A DNA stretch of 64,000 nt. Source: Capsaspora owczarzaki ATCC 30864 (Eukaryota > Opisthokonta > Filasterea). Under the pieces are notes generated by a model. It was not told the DNA's origin. It saw nothing but the letters and a program-made list of their open reading frames with translations, and made no database searches. The translations under genes were made by a program, and so were the position numbers. How positions within the stretch are numbered: position 1 is the first letter of the stretch; each line of letters starts with the position of its first letter. Where the stretch lies: NCBI RefSeq assembly GCF_000151315.2, contig NW_011887294.1, forward strand, positions 2,273,082 through 2,337,081. Reading direction: 5' to 3'. Below are positions 1 through 12,172 of this stretch, one piece after another.

Positions 1-345
1 TCGTTCTTGCCGGACTCGACTGAATGGAGCTTTGTTCCCGAGCCGGGTTCTATCTACGGGCACCAAGGGCCTGGCCAGACGGAGGAACCTCCTTGGACTT
101 GTGGTTGGCTCGCCTTGTGGATGGCCGAGAGGATTGCACGGCTCGGCGTGTCAGCAGAAGACTTGCAGGCATCCACGTCTAACCCGTGGCCGTGGGTCCC
201 TACCGATCCACCTCCGCCCAACGTTGGTCAACCTTCTAGATCTCAAGCCGTACCTCCCTTGTCGCTCCTGATTGCCGAGCATGTGCGGTTCAAGTGGCTC
301 GCTGATGCCGCCCGCTGCTGGACACCGCACGTAACGAAGGCTTGA
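1..345 (+). CDS. Possible 3' end of an unidentified ORF, open at the window edge
   Basis: The frame read from base 1 is open to the stop at 343-345 and could continue leftwards outside the window. It gives about 114 residues rich in Trp and Pro (motifs such as EEPPWTCGWLALW and NPWPWVPTDPPPP). I recognise no domain. It could be the tail of a mobile-element protein or chance; the only support is its length in fairly G+C-rich sequence at the edge of the window. Confidence 0.2.
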   Translation, partial: SFLPDSTEWSFVPEPGSIYGHQGPGQTEEPPWTCGWLALWMAERIARLGVSAEDLQASTSNPWPWVPTDPPPPNVGQPSRSQAVPPLSLLIAEHVRFKWLADAARCWTPHVTKA

Positions 346-2457
346 AGGGTGTTTAGTCCGCTGCTCTTGTGTTTTATTGTTTAATTTATGTATTTAATTT
401 TATCTATTCCATATGGGTACGGTTTTAGACGATTTAGCTAGCGTAGACAGACGGAGTTGGTTCAGCAAAACTAGCTCGCCGAAGGAACATGATTCTAGGG
501 GTACAACATTGGTTTCATGCCTCATCCTGGATAGCCACGTAACTAGAATTGATGATACTATCGGTTACATGTCATAGACCTGGTCTGAAGCACGATCTGT
601 TTGAGGTAGATCAGCTTGAAGAGACAGACTCAAGCGCGAAGAGGAATTCAGCGCAGTCAAGTTTCTGCCACCAGCCAGTGCTATGGACTAGGCCCACTAA
701 TCACAGAAAACGATAAAATACTGATAAACATGGATGGGGATGGGATCTTGAGGCGTTCATGCACCCCAAAGCCGCGGTCGAGTCACGAAAAGCAAGTCTC
801 ATCCCACGACAAGAAGCGCAAGTACCAATGGCCACTAACGGCTATGATTCAAATGTAAATTATCTGACAACACTTTTAAAACCTCGAAACTTGTTGTATC
901 ACGGCAGTGGTGGTCACACGAGGAGCGTCAAGAAGACCATTTGCACGATTCGCTAAGTCGGCTTCTATCAAGTGGAATCGGTCGGAACAAAAGCAAAGCA
1001 ACTCTAACACTATTGGTAAGTATTATCACGTACCGGTGGCAGCATGGACGGCCGGTAAAACGACCGGACACTCGATCCATGGTTTTGCGAGTTGGCCGAA
1101 ACTTTGGCCTCCTCCCACTCCGCATGATTTAGTACCACATCCGCCCCTCCGCAGATGTGATGTCTAATGCATGTCAGAAGCAAGAAAAAGTTACAATATC
1201 AGAGATCGGACGATGCTGGACAAAGATCGAGCACCCGCCAAATGGGTCATTTCCGACCCTTCGTGATCCACCCTCCAGATATCACCGCAATTCCGCATCA
1301 ATGATTTAGACTCTAGTACTAATTTACTGTTGTCTGGTAAAATATTTCATGGATGCGACTCGGAAATCGCAAGTTAAAGCCCGTCGAATGTTTGGTCGGG
1401 TGCATCAACTAGAAACCAACGATCACTGTCCACGCGCGATATAGAGCGGATACTATAGAGTGTATAGAGTACATTGATATATGGCTGGTCAAGCTCCTAG
1501 GTGTCTACATGGCTGGATACGAGTGCGAAGCCAAGTCGGACGCATCGTGCGGCACCTCACTCGCCATAACGGTTTTCAACTCATCAGACATTGAACAATC
1601 GGAATATGTATGGATTACACGGACAGAGCTGGTGAAAGGCATCGATCTCGGGGCTAGCAGGTTTTGGACGAAATTCGAAAGGCCGATTCAGTCCTTCTTC
1701 GTGCTATCGAGCGCTACCGCCCGACCGATCCCGGATTCATATACACCATGCCAAGCGCTAACTTTCTATACTAGAGGTGGCGCTAACGGGCTGTCCTAGT
1801 CGGCGCCCTGAGGGCTCGTGGACGGCTGTCCATATCCAGCAGTCGGACACTGCCCCAGGCCCGCCCGTTCAATGGAGGTACCAGACCCATCTACTAGATT
1901 TTTAGAGACCATAATATCGGCGGTGGGTGCGGTCTAGGCCGAGATCGAGCGGTCGGCTTGGCCGCGACGGACCCGAAACCTGGTGCGGCCTCCAGCGCTT
2001 CGCTCCTGGCCGTCTCGCACATGATTCTATATCTAAAAAATCGGCTCATTCCAATGGTATACAGTAGAAGGGGCTGCAGTGCCGTTTTGAGGGACCTCGT
2101 CACCAGCTGCGACACGCAAAAAGGGGGTATCCGTACACGACGATGCAGGTGTCCCCCGTCCTCGCCAATGCAGCCACGGGGTGCTGTCAGGTCATGTACA
2201 AACCTGATGGGGTCAGGGCGGCGGGCGGTGGTGCACAGTGGCCTCAGTGAACTGGGGAAAAATTCCCATTGCAAAATGTATACCCGCAAGTTTCATTCAA
2301 TGCATTTCACTCCGTACTTGATAGTCAAAACGACAAAGGTAACAACTACAGTAATTTTATTGGCAATTGGAGGCGCTCCACCGAAAACAAGCAACAGTGC
2401 AAACGTCTTTTTTTTTTTTTTTGTTGTTTTCCGTTTGCCCCCAACCTCGAGCATTGC
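1..2457. other. Left-end region without a recognisable gene
   Basis: No reading frame here resembles a family I know, and I see no splice-bounded exon chain. The stretch differs from the rest of the window: there is no long A or T homopolymer before about 2408 and no microsatellite. Short open frames exist at 7-345 (+), 1509-1799 (+) and 1894-2289 (-), none convincing. It may be an old mobile-element remnant or a separate repeat landscape; I found no terminal repeats, reverse transcriptase or integrase motifs to decide. The last 50 bases are the 3' flank of pyruvate kinase and include a 14-T run at 2409-2422. Confidence 0.5.
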
Positions 2458-4532
2458 TTACACACAAGTCCAGATGCGGATTGTATTGGTGTGCTGCGAG
2501 CCTTGTGAAAAACCATGCACGACAATGACAATGTCGCCGGGCTTGACAAAGCCGCGGGCCTTGGCAACCTCGACCGCCCAGTGAATGCGCTCCTCGACGT
2601 CACGCTCCCAGCTGGGGTTTCGCTCGCGCTTGTACTCGAGAGGATAGCAGCCGCGGTACAAGTGGACCTGGCGCGAAGTCTGTGCGTTGCGGGAGACGGT
2701 GAGAATCGGGCACGACGGGTGGTACTTGGACAGCAGACGGGCCGTGTTGCCAGAGGTGGTCAGGGCAACGATTGCTCGGGCCTCGGTCTCGAATGCGGCG
2801 TTGACGGCAGAGCAGGCAATAGCCTCGTCCACAGCGAGCGGCTTGGGGGTGTTTTGGCGCAGCTCGTCAAAGAGCGGGCGGTAGAAGAGGGCGCTCTCGG
2901 CTTCGAGGCAAATCTTGTGCATGATCGACACAGCCTCGATCGGATAGCTGCCCTTGGCAGTCTCGCCAGAAAGCATGACGCAGTCAGCGCCATCAAGGAC
3001 AGCGTTTGCAACGTCACTAATCTCGGCGCGGGTTGGGCGCGGGTTGTACGTCATGGACTCGAGCATTTGCGTGGCGCAGATGACGGGCTTGCCGACCACG
3101 TTGCAGCGAGCAATAATCATCTTTTGGGCGAGGAAGACCTTCTCCGGGGGGATTTCAATGCCGAGGTCGCCGCGGGCAACCATGACACCGTCCGTCGCCT
3201 CGAGAATCTGCTGGAAGTTCTGCATGCCCTCGTGGTTTTCAATCTTGGAGATGATCAGGACGTTCTTGCCGCGCTCACCGAGGACCTGGCGGATTTCCTC
3301 GACATCTGCGCGCTTGCGAATGAACGAGGCAAAGACCATGTCGATGCCATTGTCGAGGCCAAACTTGATGTCCTCGCGGTCCTTGGGCGACAGCGCGGGC
3401 AGATCAACCTTGACGGTGGGCAAGTTGATGCCCTTGCGGCTTCCGATGCGCGCAGGGTTGAGCACCACAGTCTTGACCCAGTCGGGGCCAGTCTCAGTCA
3501 CACGAAGCGAGACAAGACCATCGTCAACGTACACGAGGCCGTCCTTGGCCATGACGTGCGGCAGCTGCTTGTAGTCGCAAAAGATGCGCTTGTCATCGCC
3601 ATCGTTGGCGTGTTCCGGGTTGGTGCTGATCAGAAGCTCCTGGCCGGCCTTCAGGTCAAATTCGCCAGGTTCGCGCATCAAGCCAGTGCGGATTTCAGGG
3701 CCCTTCGTGTCGAGCGCCAGGCCGACTGCCGAACCGGGGCTCTGCTGCATCGACGTGCGCAGGTTGTCGATGATGGACTTGTGGAACTGGGAGACGAGGA
3801 GGGGCGCCGACCAATTGTTAGTGATTACAAGTGCAGAGTTTTTTCAAAGTCTTGCAACGACGATTGGGAGAAGGGGGGGGGGGTGTTACCTCGTAGCTGC
3901 CGTGGCTAAAGTTCAAGCGGACAATGTTCATGCCGGCGCGGCGGAGCTCGGTGAGTCGCTCGACTGTGTTGGTCTTGGGGCCTGCGAGAGAAGAAGAGAA
4001 AGAGAGAAAGAGAAAAGAGAAAGAGAAGGAAGATCCAGGTTGAGTGCGGGGGAGACACAGACACGCAAGGAACAACACGAGAAGGGCAGAGTCAGCGACG
4101 AGAGCATAAATATGACCATCATCACGAGAGTAAGAAGAGAGTGGGAGAGAGAACGGGAGAGAAGGAGAAGGAGAAGAGGGAGAATTTTTAGGGTCGAACG
4201 CCGTGGTGAAATCACTCCACTCCGTCCTTACCAATCGTGCAGATGACGGAGGTCTTGCGGAGGCTGGTGGGCTCGCTGTAAATGTCGAGGAGGGCCACAT
4301 GCTCAAGGGAGGTGTTGGTGGCCTGGGAGCGGCCCTGGTTGGTGGCGACGGTCGAGTTGACGGGCGCCTGGGGCAGCGCTTGACCAATGCCAAAGTTGAC
4401 CACCTGCGGATCGCTCTTGATGTTCTGGTAGATGGACTCGAACGCAGGCATCGGGTAGGCAAACGCAGGCGACGACGCAGCCGACGCCGTGAACGGTCCA
4501 ACCGTAGAAGGCATCAGCGAGTTGGTGGACAT
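2458..4532 (-). CDS. Pyruvate kinase
   Basis: Catalyses phosphoenolpyruvate + ADP to pyruvate + ATP, the last step of glycolysis, in the cytosol. Exons 4532-4232, 3981-3890 and 3786-2458 join in phase to 573 residues. The joins restore the family sequence: exon 1/2 gives [15 protein letters not shown], exon 2/3 gives [18 protein letters not shown]. Other landmarks are [13 protein letters not shown] (nucleotide and K+ site), [10 protein letters not shown] with the catalytic Lys near residue 312, [10 protein letters not shown] for Mg2+, and [10 protein letters not shown]...[13 protein letters not shown]. The C-terminus [14 protein letters not shown] matches the usual end. The Ser/Ala-rich N-terminal extension before the conserved core is about 90 residues, longer than usual. 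Start chosen at the first ATG of the exon 1 frame. Intron 2 contains a G12 run. The myosin I gene lies upstream on the same strand. Confidence 0.97.
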
Positions 4533-5865
4533 GGTCGGAGGTGGTGGGTTTTTGAAACTTGAGAGAAAAAAGTGAACTGAGGGGGAAAAAACCAAAAAAA
4601 AAAAAAAAACCAAAAAAAAAAACCAGTTAAAAATGCGTTCAAACAAGGGCAGTGAGTGCGTGTTTTGAAAACGACAAAGCGAAGAACGGAGCAGAAGCAA
4701 AAGCACACAACGCCGTGCGGGGGCAATATGAGCATGGCAAAGAGACAGCGAGACGACAACGAGAGAATGGAAGAGACAAAGCAGCACGCCGACTGTCAGC
4801 AGTGCGGGAAAAATGAGCGAGCGAGCGCATGGAAAAAGGAAAAAACCCCCCCTTTGGTCACGAACGCAATGGCCGACAGACCGTGTCGTGTGTGCCTGAG
4901 CGCGTTGAGAGAGGTACTGTTGAAGCAATGTGACAATGGAGCGACACTTTCGGGGACATCAGCACCAGAACAGTCACTTCAATTCAACATGACGAGAACG
5001 AAAAGGCATTCAAAAAAAAGAAAAAAAAAGAAAAGTAAAATAAAAAGCGATTGCGCAGAAACGCTGATTCGTCGAACGCACGAAGTGTGGTGGAGGTTGA
5101 GGTTTCTGTTTACCAAAAGCCAACAAAAAATGAAAACGCAAAGGAAGAGTGAGCCGAGGTATCAAGCGTTCCGGTTATGGAGGGAGGTGGGTGGGTTGCG
5201 CTCAGAGTGGAAGGAAGGAAGGAATTGGGCGAAATCCGAGATTTGGCTTTCTTCTGCATTCATCGCTCCTCAATGTACCGGAAATGTTGCACGGCTCATC
5301 AACAAAACCTTCAAAGGACAAAGGTGGAGAGTATATTGCAGAAGCTTTCCTTTGTTTTTAATTTGATGTTTTGGTTTTGGAGACCTCACGAGTAAGAGCA
5401 AACATCGAATAAGAAAATGGTTTCGGTTTTTTTCGAAAGAGCAACAACAGAGGGCTGCCATCGTTTGGAATCGCATGCACTTTGGGTTGAATCTATCATG
5501 CATTCAATGCCAAAACATCACTGTGGCCACGAGTCATAACGAATGTACAGCACTTGTCCGACCAGAGCTCGAAAATTGGTTGAGCATCGCAAGCGCTCAG
5601 CTCGACAAGAAACATGTAAATTGGGAATGAGTGGGTACATTGTTTGCAAGTTCATTCACATTGTTTGAAAGTTCATTCACAGGAAGACGGGAGGTTTTTT
5701 TTTTTTGAGCCAACCGTCATTACCAACAAAACAACAGGCATCACAAACACACACACGCACACACACACACAAAAAGGGACAGACAAATTGGTCGATCGAT
5801 CTTGCACACATCCACACACACACTCACGCTCACACACAAAGACACAAAGACACCACACTATCGAC
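4533..5865. other. Intergenic region between myosin I and pyruvate kinase
   Basis: This is the 3' flank of myosin I and the 5' flank and UTR of pyruvate kinase, both on the minus strand. It holds A runs near 4594-4620 and 5016-5038, T runs at 5697-5706, and CA-rich tracts at about 5745-5845. Open frames here are low-complexity and not supported as genes. No promoter element can be named. Confidence 0.6.
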
Positions 5866-8550
5866 TTAAACCATCTCAACATAGTTGGAGGGGAAGAGAC
5901 CAATGCGGTTGCCGACACGGCCTTGCCACCAGCCGGGGTTGTCCTTGTTCAAAATATCAACCACATCGCCAGTGGTGAGCGCGAGCTCGTCCGTGTCATT
6001 GGCCGTGTAGTCGTAGATGGCACGGCATTGCGGGACGGCCTTGGGCGCGGGACGGGCGGGGCCGGGACCGGCTGCACCGCCGCGACCAGGGCCTGCCGGG
6101 CCGGCACCACGTCCACGAGGAGCAGCACCGCCGCGAGGAGGGCCAGCCGCAGCCATTCCGCCACGAGCCGGACCAGCGCCGGGTGGGCCACCGGCAGCCG
6201 AGGCCGGCGCGCCGCGCGGAGCCAAGCCACCTCGGGTCGGGCCGCCGCTCGGAGGGCCGCCAGCAGCAGCAGCGGGGGCACCACGGGGGGCCATGCCGCC
6301 ACGGGGAGCCATGCCGCCGCGCATGGGCGGAGCAGCGCCGCGGGTTGGTGGGGCAGCGCGCATCGGCGGAGGAGCGTCATCCTCCTGGTCGTCTTGTTGT
6401 TGTGGGGCGGGTGCTTGTGGGGCGGGTGCACGGGGAGCCATGCCACCGCGCGTCGGGGGAGCACCACGAGCAGGCGGAGCAGCACCACGCGGCGGGGGAG
6501 CACCGCCACCACCACCAGAAGGAGCCGGAGGAGCGCGACCACGACCACCGCCGCCGCCACCACGGGGAGCGGATTGGCGAGCCACAGGTTGGAAGTTGGG
6601 ACCTGTGTTGAGCAAACATACCACGACATGGCATGAGTCAGTTTGAGCGAATTCCTAAACTGCACGGAAACTTCCGACAAACGGAAATACAACCACTACA
6701 ACCACCACCAGGTCTTCAACGGCTCGAAATAACTCACGAGAATCCTTCGGCAAACCTTGGCCAATCGTCACAATACCACCCTTGCCACCGGGCTTAACAA
6801 TGGCGAGATCGCCCTGGCCGTACGAGAAGGCAATCATGCGAGTACCGGCGCTGTCCATAAAGCCACCCTTCTTGACAGTGTACTGGATCTTGTCCGAAAA
6901 GTTGACGGTGAGCTTCCGTTGAGTGGCGGCCAAGTACTTGTCGCTGAGCGTGGTGAGGAACTCGGTCTTGAAGATGAGCTCAAACACGTTGTCGTACTCG
7001 CTCGGGACGTGCAGAATGACGAAATCGTCCTGGAACGGGCTGAGCGTTACGCCAGAGATTTGCGCCATCTCGATGCGGCGCTTGACCTCCAGCACGAGCT
7101 TGCCCTTCTCGGGACCCTTTTGCACCTTCTCCAATGCAACCAAGTACAAGGCCTGCGATGTAAGCAGCAGGTCTCGCTTTTGGCCGTTGAAGCGACGGTC
7201 GTATTTCATGACGTCGCAGGCAAACTCGACACGCTCCTTCTTGGCTGTGTTGATCATAAATTGGGGGGGGGGGGCAAACGCGACAAGGAAGGGAGCACTG
7301 TCAGTCACGCTTCTCCCAAAAAAAAAAAAAAAAAACAAACAACAACAACAACAACAAAAAAAAAAAAAACCCAAAAAAACCCCAACACCCCACCACGAAA
7401 TCACACAACCACCATCACCAACACAGAGCACCACTCACGTAGCAATGCACGAAGCGCTGGGTTGTCCTGGAAGCCAATGTAGTCGCCGACAAAGTTGCGG
7501 TTGAGACTGCCTCGCCTGCGTTCCTTCTTGCCAAAGAGAATGTCGGTAGCCTTCTGCTTGAGCTCGTGCATGTGCTTGCGGGCACGATACTGGCGGAAGG
7601 CGCGTTGAATCTTGCGGCAGAACGCGTCGAACTTGCGCTCGCGCAGCTCTTCCAGCAAGAAGAGCGACTCGGGATTTTTGACGAAAATCTTGGTCGAACC
7701 AAGCTGCCATTGCGAGTTGTCCATGTCGACCTTGTTGAGGAGGAACTTGACGCCTTCAACCGGAGAGCCGTTCCAATGAGGGAAGGTTTCGGGAGTCAGA
7801 ATGGCAAAGCGACGCAGGAACTTGTCAAACACTTGGCGGTAGGCAAAGCCGGCACGACGGACACGAATGTTCTCCTTCAGACCGAGGTACTGGACCTGAT
7901 GGGTGCAGCGCTTGGCATCCCAATCGTGTGCCTGCTTGGTTTCGTTCGGCTTGATGCAGCGAATGTAGTGCGGGGTGCATTTCATGAGCGTGTCGACAAG
8001 CTCGTTGGCCTGGGTCTTGATCTTGGTCGAGGCCGTGGTGGGGCGCTTCTTGTCGTCATTGTTGGTGTCTTCGGGGAAGAGCGAGCGGATGAAGGCGCTC
8101 GACGACGACTGCATCAGCATGATCAAGTCCTTGAAGAGCACGTCACGATTGCGCTCGCAGAAGCCGTCAACATCGTACGTCACGCGACCGGCGTAGTGTT
8201 GGATGACAAAGGCACCCGACATGCTCGAAAAGTGCTCGTTCGAGCTGACAGCGGGTGCAAGCTTTTCCAAGAACTTGCCATCAGCGCCGTCACCCTGAGC
8301 GTGCAGCGTGGCGCACACGTCGTCGAGCACGCACATGACGCCTGGCGGGCGCTTGGACTCGATGAGGTCGCACACAACCTTGTTGTTAAAGAACTGAATG
8401 GGGGTCCATTGGATGCCCTCGCGGACGTACTCTTCCTGCTCGGCCTTGAGCGTGAGTTCGATGAAGATTTGCTGAAGCTTCTCGTTGACAAAGTTGATGC
8501 AGAATTGCTCAAAGCCGTTTTTCTGGATTCAAGGAAAGCAAAGAGGACCA

Positions 8551-8592
<42 letters not shown>

Positions 8593-10811
8593 GAATATGA
8601 TGCAAACCCCTTAAAGCAGCAGACGTAACACGTCGCCGTAGCAGATTGGGTGTGTGCGAGCGTTACCGTGAAAATCTCAAAGCCATAAATATCGAGCACA
8701 CCAATGGCCAGTTCGACTTTCTGCTTGACCATGGCAGCGTTGATAGTCTACACACCAAAGTCAGACCATGCAGTGCATGAGTAAACCGTCCGGTTCATGC
8801 CAGTTGATGGACAAATGGAGAGAGAGAGAGAGCAAGCCAAACGTTACCTGGACGAGAAAATCGAACAAGCGCGAGTAGAGTGCCTTGGAGAGTGCATCAC
8901 GAGTGTACATGGTCTGAGAGCAATAGGAAAAAAAAAACAGAAAAAGCCGCGCACATGGATTGAACATACACAGCAGCAGATGATGAGAATCCATGGGACG
9001 GACAGAGAGTGGAGTTGTGAAATTGCATGCTTTACCTGCTCAACGTTGAGCGTCACATTCGTCACTTCAGTCTTGCCACCCCACTTGCTCTCCATGATGC
9101 GACTGGTGAGCTTTTGGTTGAGCTGGTCTGCCTCAATGCCGAGAAGATAGGCGGGGAATTCGAGGAATTGGGGATCGGCGACCTGGGCGTAGTTGCCATT
9201 CTCGACGTACTCGAGGTTGCCCAGGTGCAGAATACCTGCAACAATCTTGTACACCTCATTCTGGATGTCGTTGCTCAGGCCCATGACGCCCATAGCCTTT
9301 GTCGTTTCGTGGAATTCGGCGACGTCGTCCGTGCCGTCAACAGTGAAGCAACCGCTCTTGTTCAGGTAGTTGTAGTACTGTGGCTCAGTGATGCCGAAGG
9401 CCTCCTTTTGCTGAGCATTGGCGCCGAAACACAGCTGGTAGAAGATGTGGAAGTTGCGCTCCTCGCGGTTTTGGCCAACCACGCGACTCTTTTCCAGCAA
9501 AAAGTTGGAAATCTTGCCACCGTCTGGCTCACCTCCGCGAGAGAACTGAATCTCAAAGTACTTGCCCTGTGGGAGGAGGAGGTGGTGGTGGTGGTGGTAA
9601 AGGAGGAGGAGGAGTGAGAAAAGGAGAACAGAAACCAAACCAAAAACGACAACAACAACAAAAGGACGTACGAAACGGGACGAGTTGTTGTTGCGCACAG
9701 TCTTGGCGTTGCCAAAGGCTTCGAGAAGCGGGTTGGACTCGAGAATGACATCCTTGACGCGCTGGACGGCGGGACCACCACCAGAGACACGCGCAATGTA
9801 CTGCATAATGTACTTGGCAGCGACCGTCTTGCCAGCACCCGACTCGCCCGAGATGATGACGCATTGGTTTTCCATCTCGATGAGCATATTGCGGTACATG
9901 TTGTCCGAGAGCGCATAGACGTGCGGCGGGTTTTCGTGAGCAGACTATTTGTGGAGTGGTTCGCCAGGTCAGTCAGTTAGTCAAAATTTGACACGGCAGG
10001 CAGCACGTGAGTGCGAGAGGTCGCAAGTTCAAAGGTTGGGTAGAGGGATGGAAGAAAAGGGGGCAGAGAATGAGGCGAGCAAAGTTGTAGAACAGAGGGA
10101 AAAAAAAAAAGGAAAAAAAAAAGGGTCAGGCAGGCAAGCGAGTATCGAGTTTCGAACTGAGTTCTCTTTCAAGATTCATTGCTGATGCTTGCATAGAGTT
10201 GAGAAATTGCTTTAGGCTCAATTGCGATGTTGTCAGCCCGAGTGGCTCGCTTGCGACAGAAACCGGTTGGGCGTTTCGTAATTGAGTTGAATCAAGCTCA
10301 AAAAGAAGGCGAAAGAGCGATGGCAACGCAGTCGCAGTTGCGTTTCACACCATGAAATAGTCATGTTGGACGAGGGATGGCGTGGGGAAGGAAAAGTGGG
10401 AAAGTGGGATGACATCACTCGGCTCGATTGGATAATCATCCTCGAGCTCAGTCCTCCCTGTTCGCTGCACAACAAACAAACAAGGAAGCAACTTACGGCG
10501 CCTTGATACTGCTCAATCTCGCGATCAGTAAAGTAGGGCATGGACTTGAAAGGGTTGACTGAAATCAGCACGGGCCCAATGTATGTCTGTTTGCAGAAGC
10601 AAATGATGTTTCAAAGTCAGCGGCGCGGCCTCATGCAGCAAGAAGCAAGAGACAGAGTCTTGCAAGCTCAGCTCTGACGCACAAAGATCAAATCATCCAT
10701 GTAGCGCTTCTTGAGATTGTCGACAATCTGGTCCTCTGAGATTTTGGACAAGAGGACCATGTCCTCGACACCCGAGGACTTGACGTTCTTGGACTGCCAA
10801 TGGTACTGCGG
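5866..10811 (-). CDS. Class I myosin heavy chain, long-tailed, with SH3 domain (myosin IE/IF type); first exon unresolved
   Basis: Actin-based motor linking membranes to actin. Nine exons join in phase: 10811-10683, 10586-10497, 9944-9672, 9566-9036, 8913-8848, 8747-8667, 8522-7439, 7244-6738, 6602-5866, giving 1,165 residues without the initiator. The frame opens with [21 protein letters not shown], just after where family members begin, so only a few N-terminal residues on an upstream exon are missing; I could not place that exon. Walker A GESGAGKT is near residues 106-113, switch sequence LDIYGFEIF at an exon join, one IQ motif ([13 protein letters not shown]) near 694, the basic TH1 tail near 752-920, a Gly/Pro/Ala-rich TH2 tail near 930-1105, and a C-terminal SH3 ([30 protein letters not shown]). 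Domain order and length match human MYO1E/MYO1F. Several introns carry long A or T runs, including one of about 30 A near 8553-8582. Confidence 0.95.
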
Positions 10812-12172
10812 CTGTTACACATCCCAAGTCCAAGCACACACGCACACACGCACACACGTTCCAAGCGTTAGCACACGACACAGTACAGCAAGTGTGATTG
10901 AAGCAGAAAACAAGCCTCCATTCCAAAGCAAAAGTCGTAGAATGTTCGTAACTTTTCCACAGAACCACTTCAATCCGTGCCCCGTCCATGGATTCCCCCC
11001 CGTCCCCAACACAATCAGTTCCACTCGCAGTCACTCGCACTGACATGCACCAACAAGCAAGAGACGGCGCTGCGGATGTGCAATCGTCAGGGTTTTCTGC
11101 CGGAATGGTCAAAGCGGCTGGTTTACAGAAAAGGAAGGCAACAACCACCAGATTTTTTTTTTTTTTTTTTTTTTTTTGTGATCGAGCTCATGTTTTGGTG
11201 TGTTTTTTGAAACGACGAGCGAGCGACCAGCAATCGAGCACGAGAATGGCACACAGCGTCTGCTCCATGCATGTGCGCTTGTCGGCAGCCATCCACGCGA
11301 GTGAGTGCGACCTGGCGATGAGGGGGCGACGACAAACCACAACAGGAAAAAAAAGAACGAAAAAGAAAAAGCGAACCAAAAAAAAAAAGAAAAAAAAAAG
11401 GCGTTTCTTTTTTTTCATTTGATTCTTTGGTTCTTTTGTGTTCGGACTGTTGGTTGTTTTGACCCAGTGCATCCACGATGGGTATCGTCCGAAAATCGAG
11501 TGGCACAGCAAACAGCGGATCCCGTGGAGAGCGGACGAAACTAGACACAAAGCCAACACCGAGCGTTTGCCATTAAAAAAAAAAAAAGAAAAAAAAAAAA
11601 AGCAAAGGACGCGGTTCCAGCGTCAAATCCTCATTCTCGCCCTGCTGCTTTTTGCTTTGTGCTTTGGGGTGTTTCCAGCGACGTGGATGTTTCTCCTATC
11701 TTCCCTCTCTGTTGCCACTCTCCCGTTGGTGGCTTGGAATGGCGTTGCAAGTCCGGATGTGCGACGCTCATCAGCAGAGCGAGTCAAAATGACGAAGAGA
11801 AAAAAGAAAAACTCAAAGATTTTTCACTCAAAACCAGTTGTTGTAGGATTGTTATTATTTACCATGAAGAAAGAGTAAGAAAAAAAAAAAAAAAAAAAAA
11901 AAGAAGAATGAAAAAAAAAAAAAACCAAAACATCAAAAATAATAAATAATAATAAAATAATAATAAATGCGAAAATCGTCTTTTTTTTTTTTTTTTTTTT
12001 TTCGGTTTCCATTCTTTCGATTCTTTTTCTTATTGAGTTTGAGCGACATTTTCAATCAAGTTATCAATTTTCAACATTTGCATGTTTATGTTTTGCTCCG
12101 ACATCAAAACCAACCGTCGTCGCGATCTTTGTCCCTTTTGACTGAGTGAAAACAGTCTTCTTCTTGCACAGA
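10812..12172. other. Divergent intergenic region, myosin I / YEATS gene
   Basis: Holds the 5' ends of myosin I (minus) and of the YEATS gene (plus), and should contain the missing first myosin exon. Homopolymers are heavy: T23 at 11155-11177, A runs at 11380-11398, 11575-11600, 11880-11902 and 11919-11932, T runs at 11410-11416 and 11981-12002. I see no other gene. Confidence 0.6.

Noticed and set aside
1894-2289. 131-residue minus-strand frame
   Set aside because: No domain, no splice context, composition not coding-like.
2515-3909. 464-residue open frame on the plus strand
   Set aside because: It is the antisense shadow of pyruvate kinase exon 3, produced by its biased third positions; no family resemblance.
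6017-6646. 209-residue Pro/Ala/Gly-rich plus-strand frame
   Set aside because: Antisense of the Gly/Pro/Ala-rich myosin tail, which continues into a clear SH3 domain on the minus strand.
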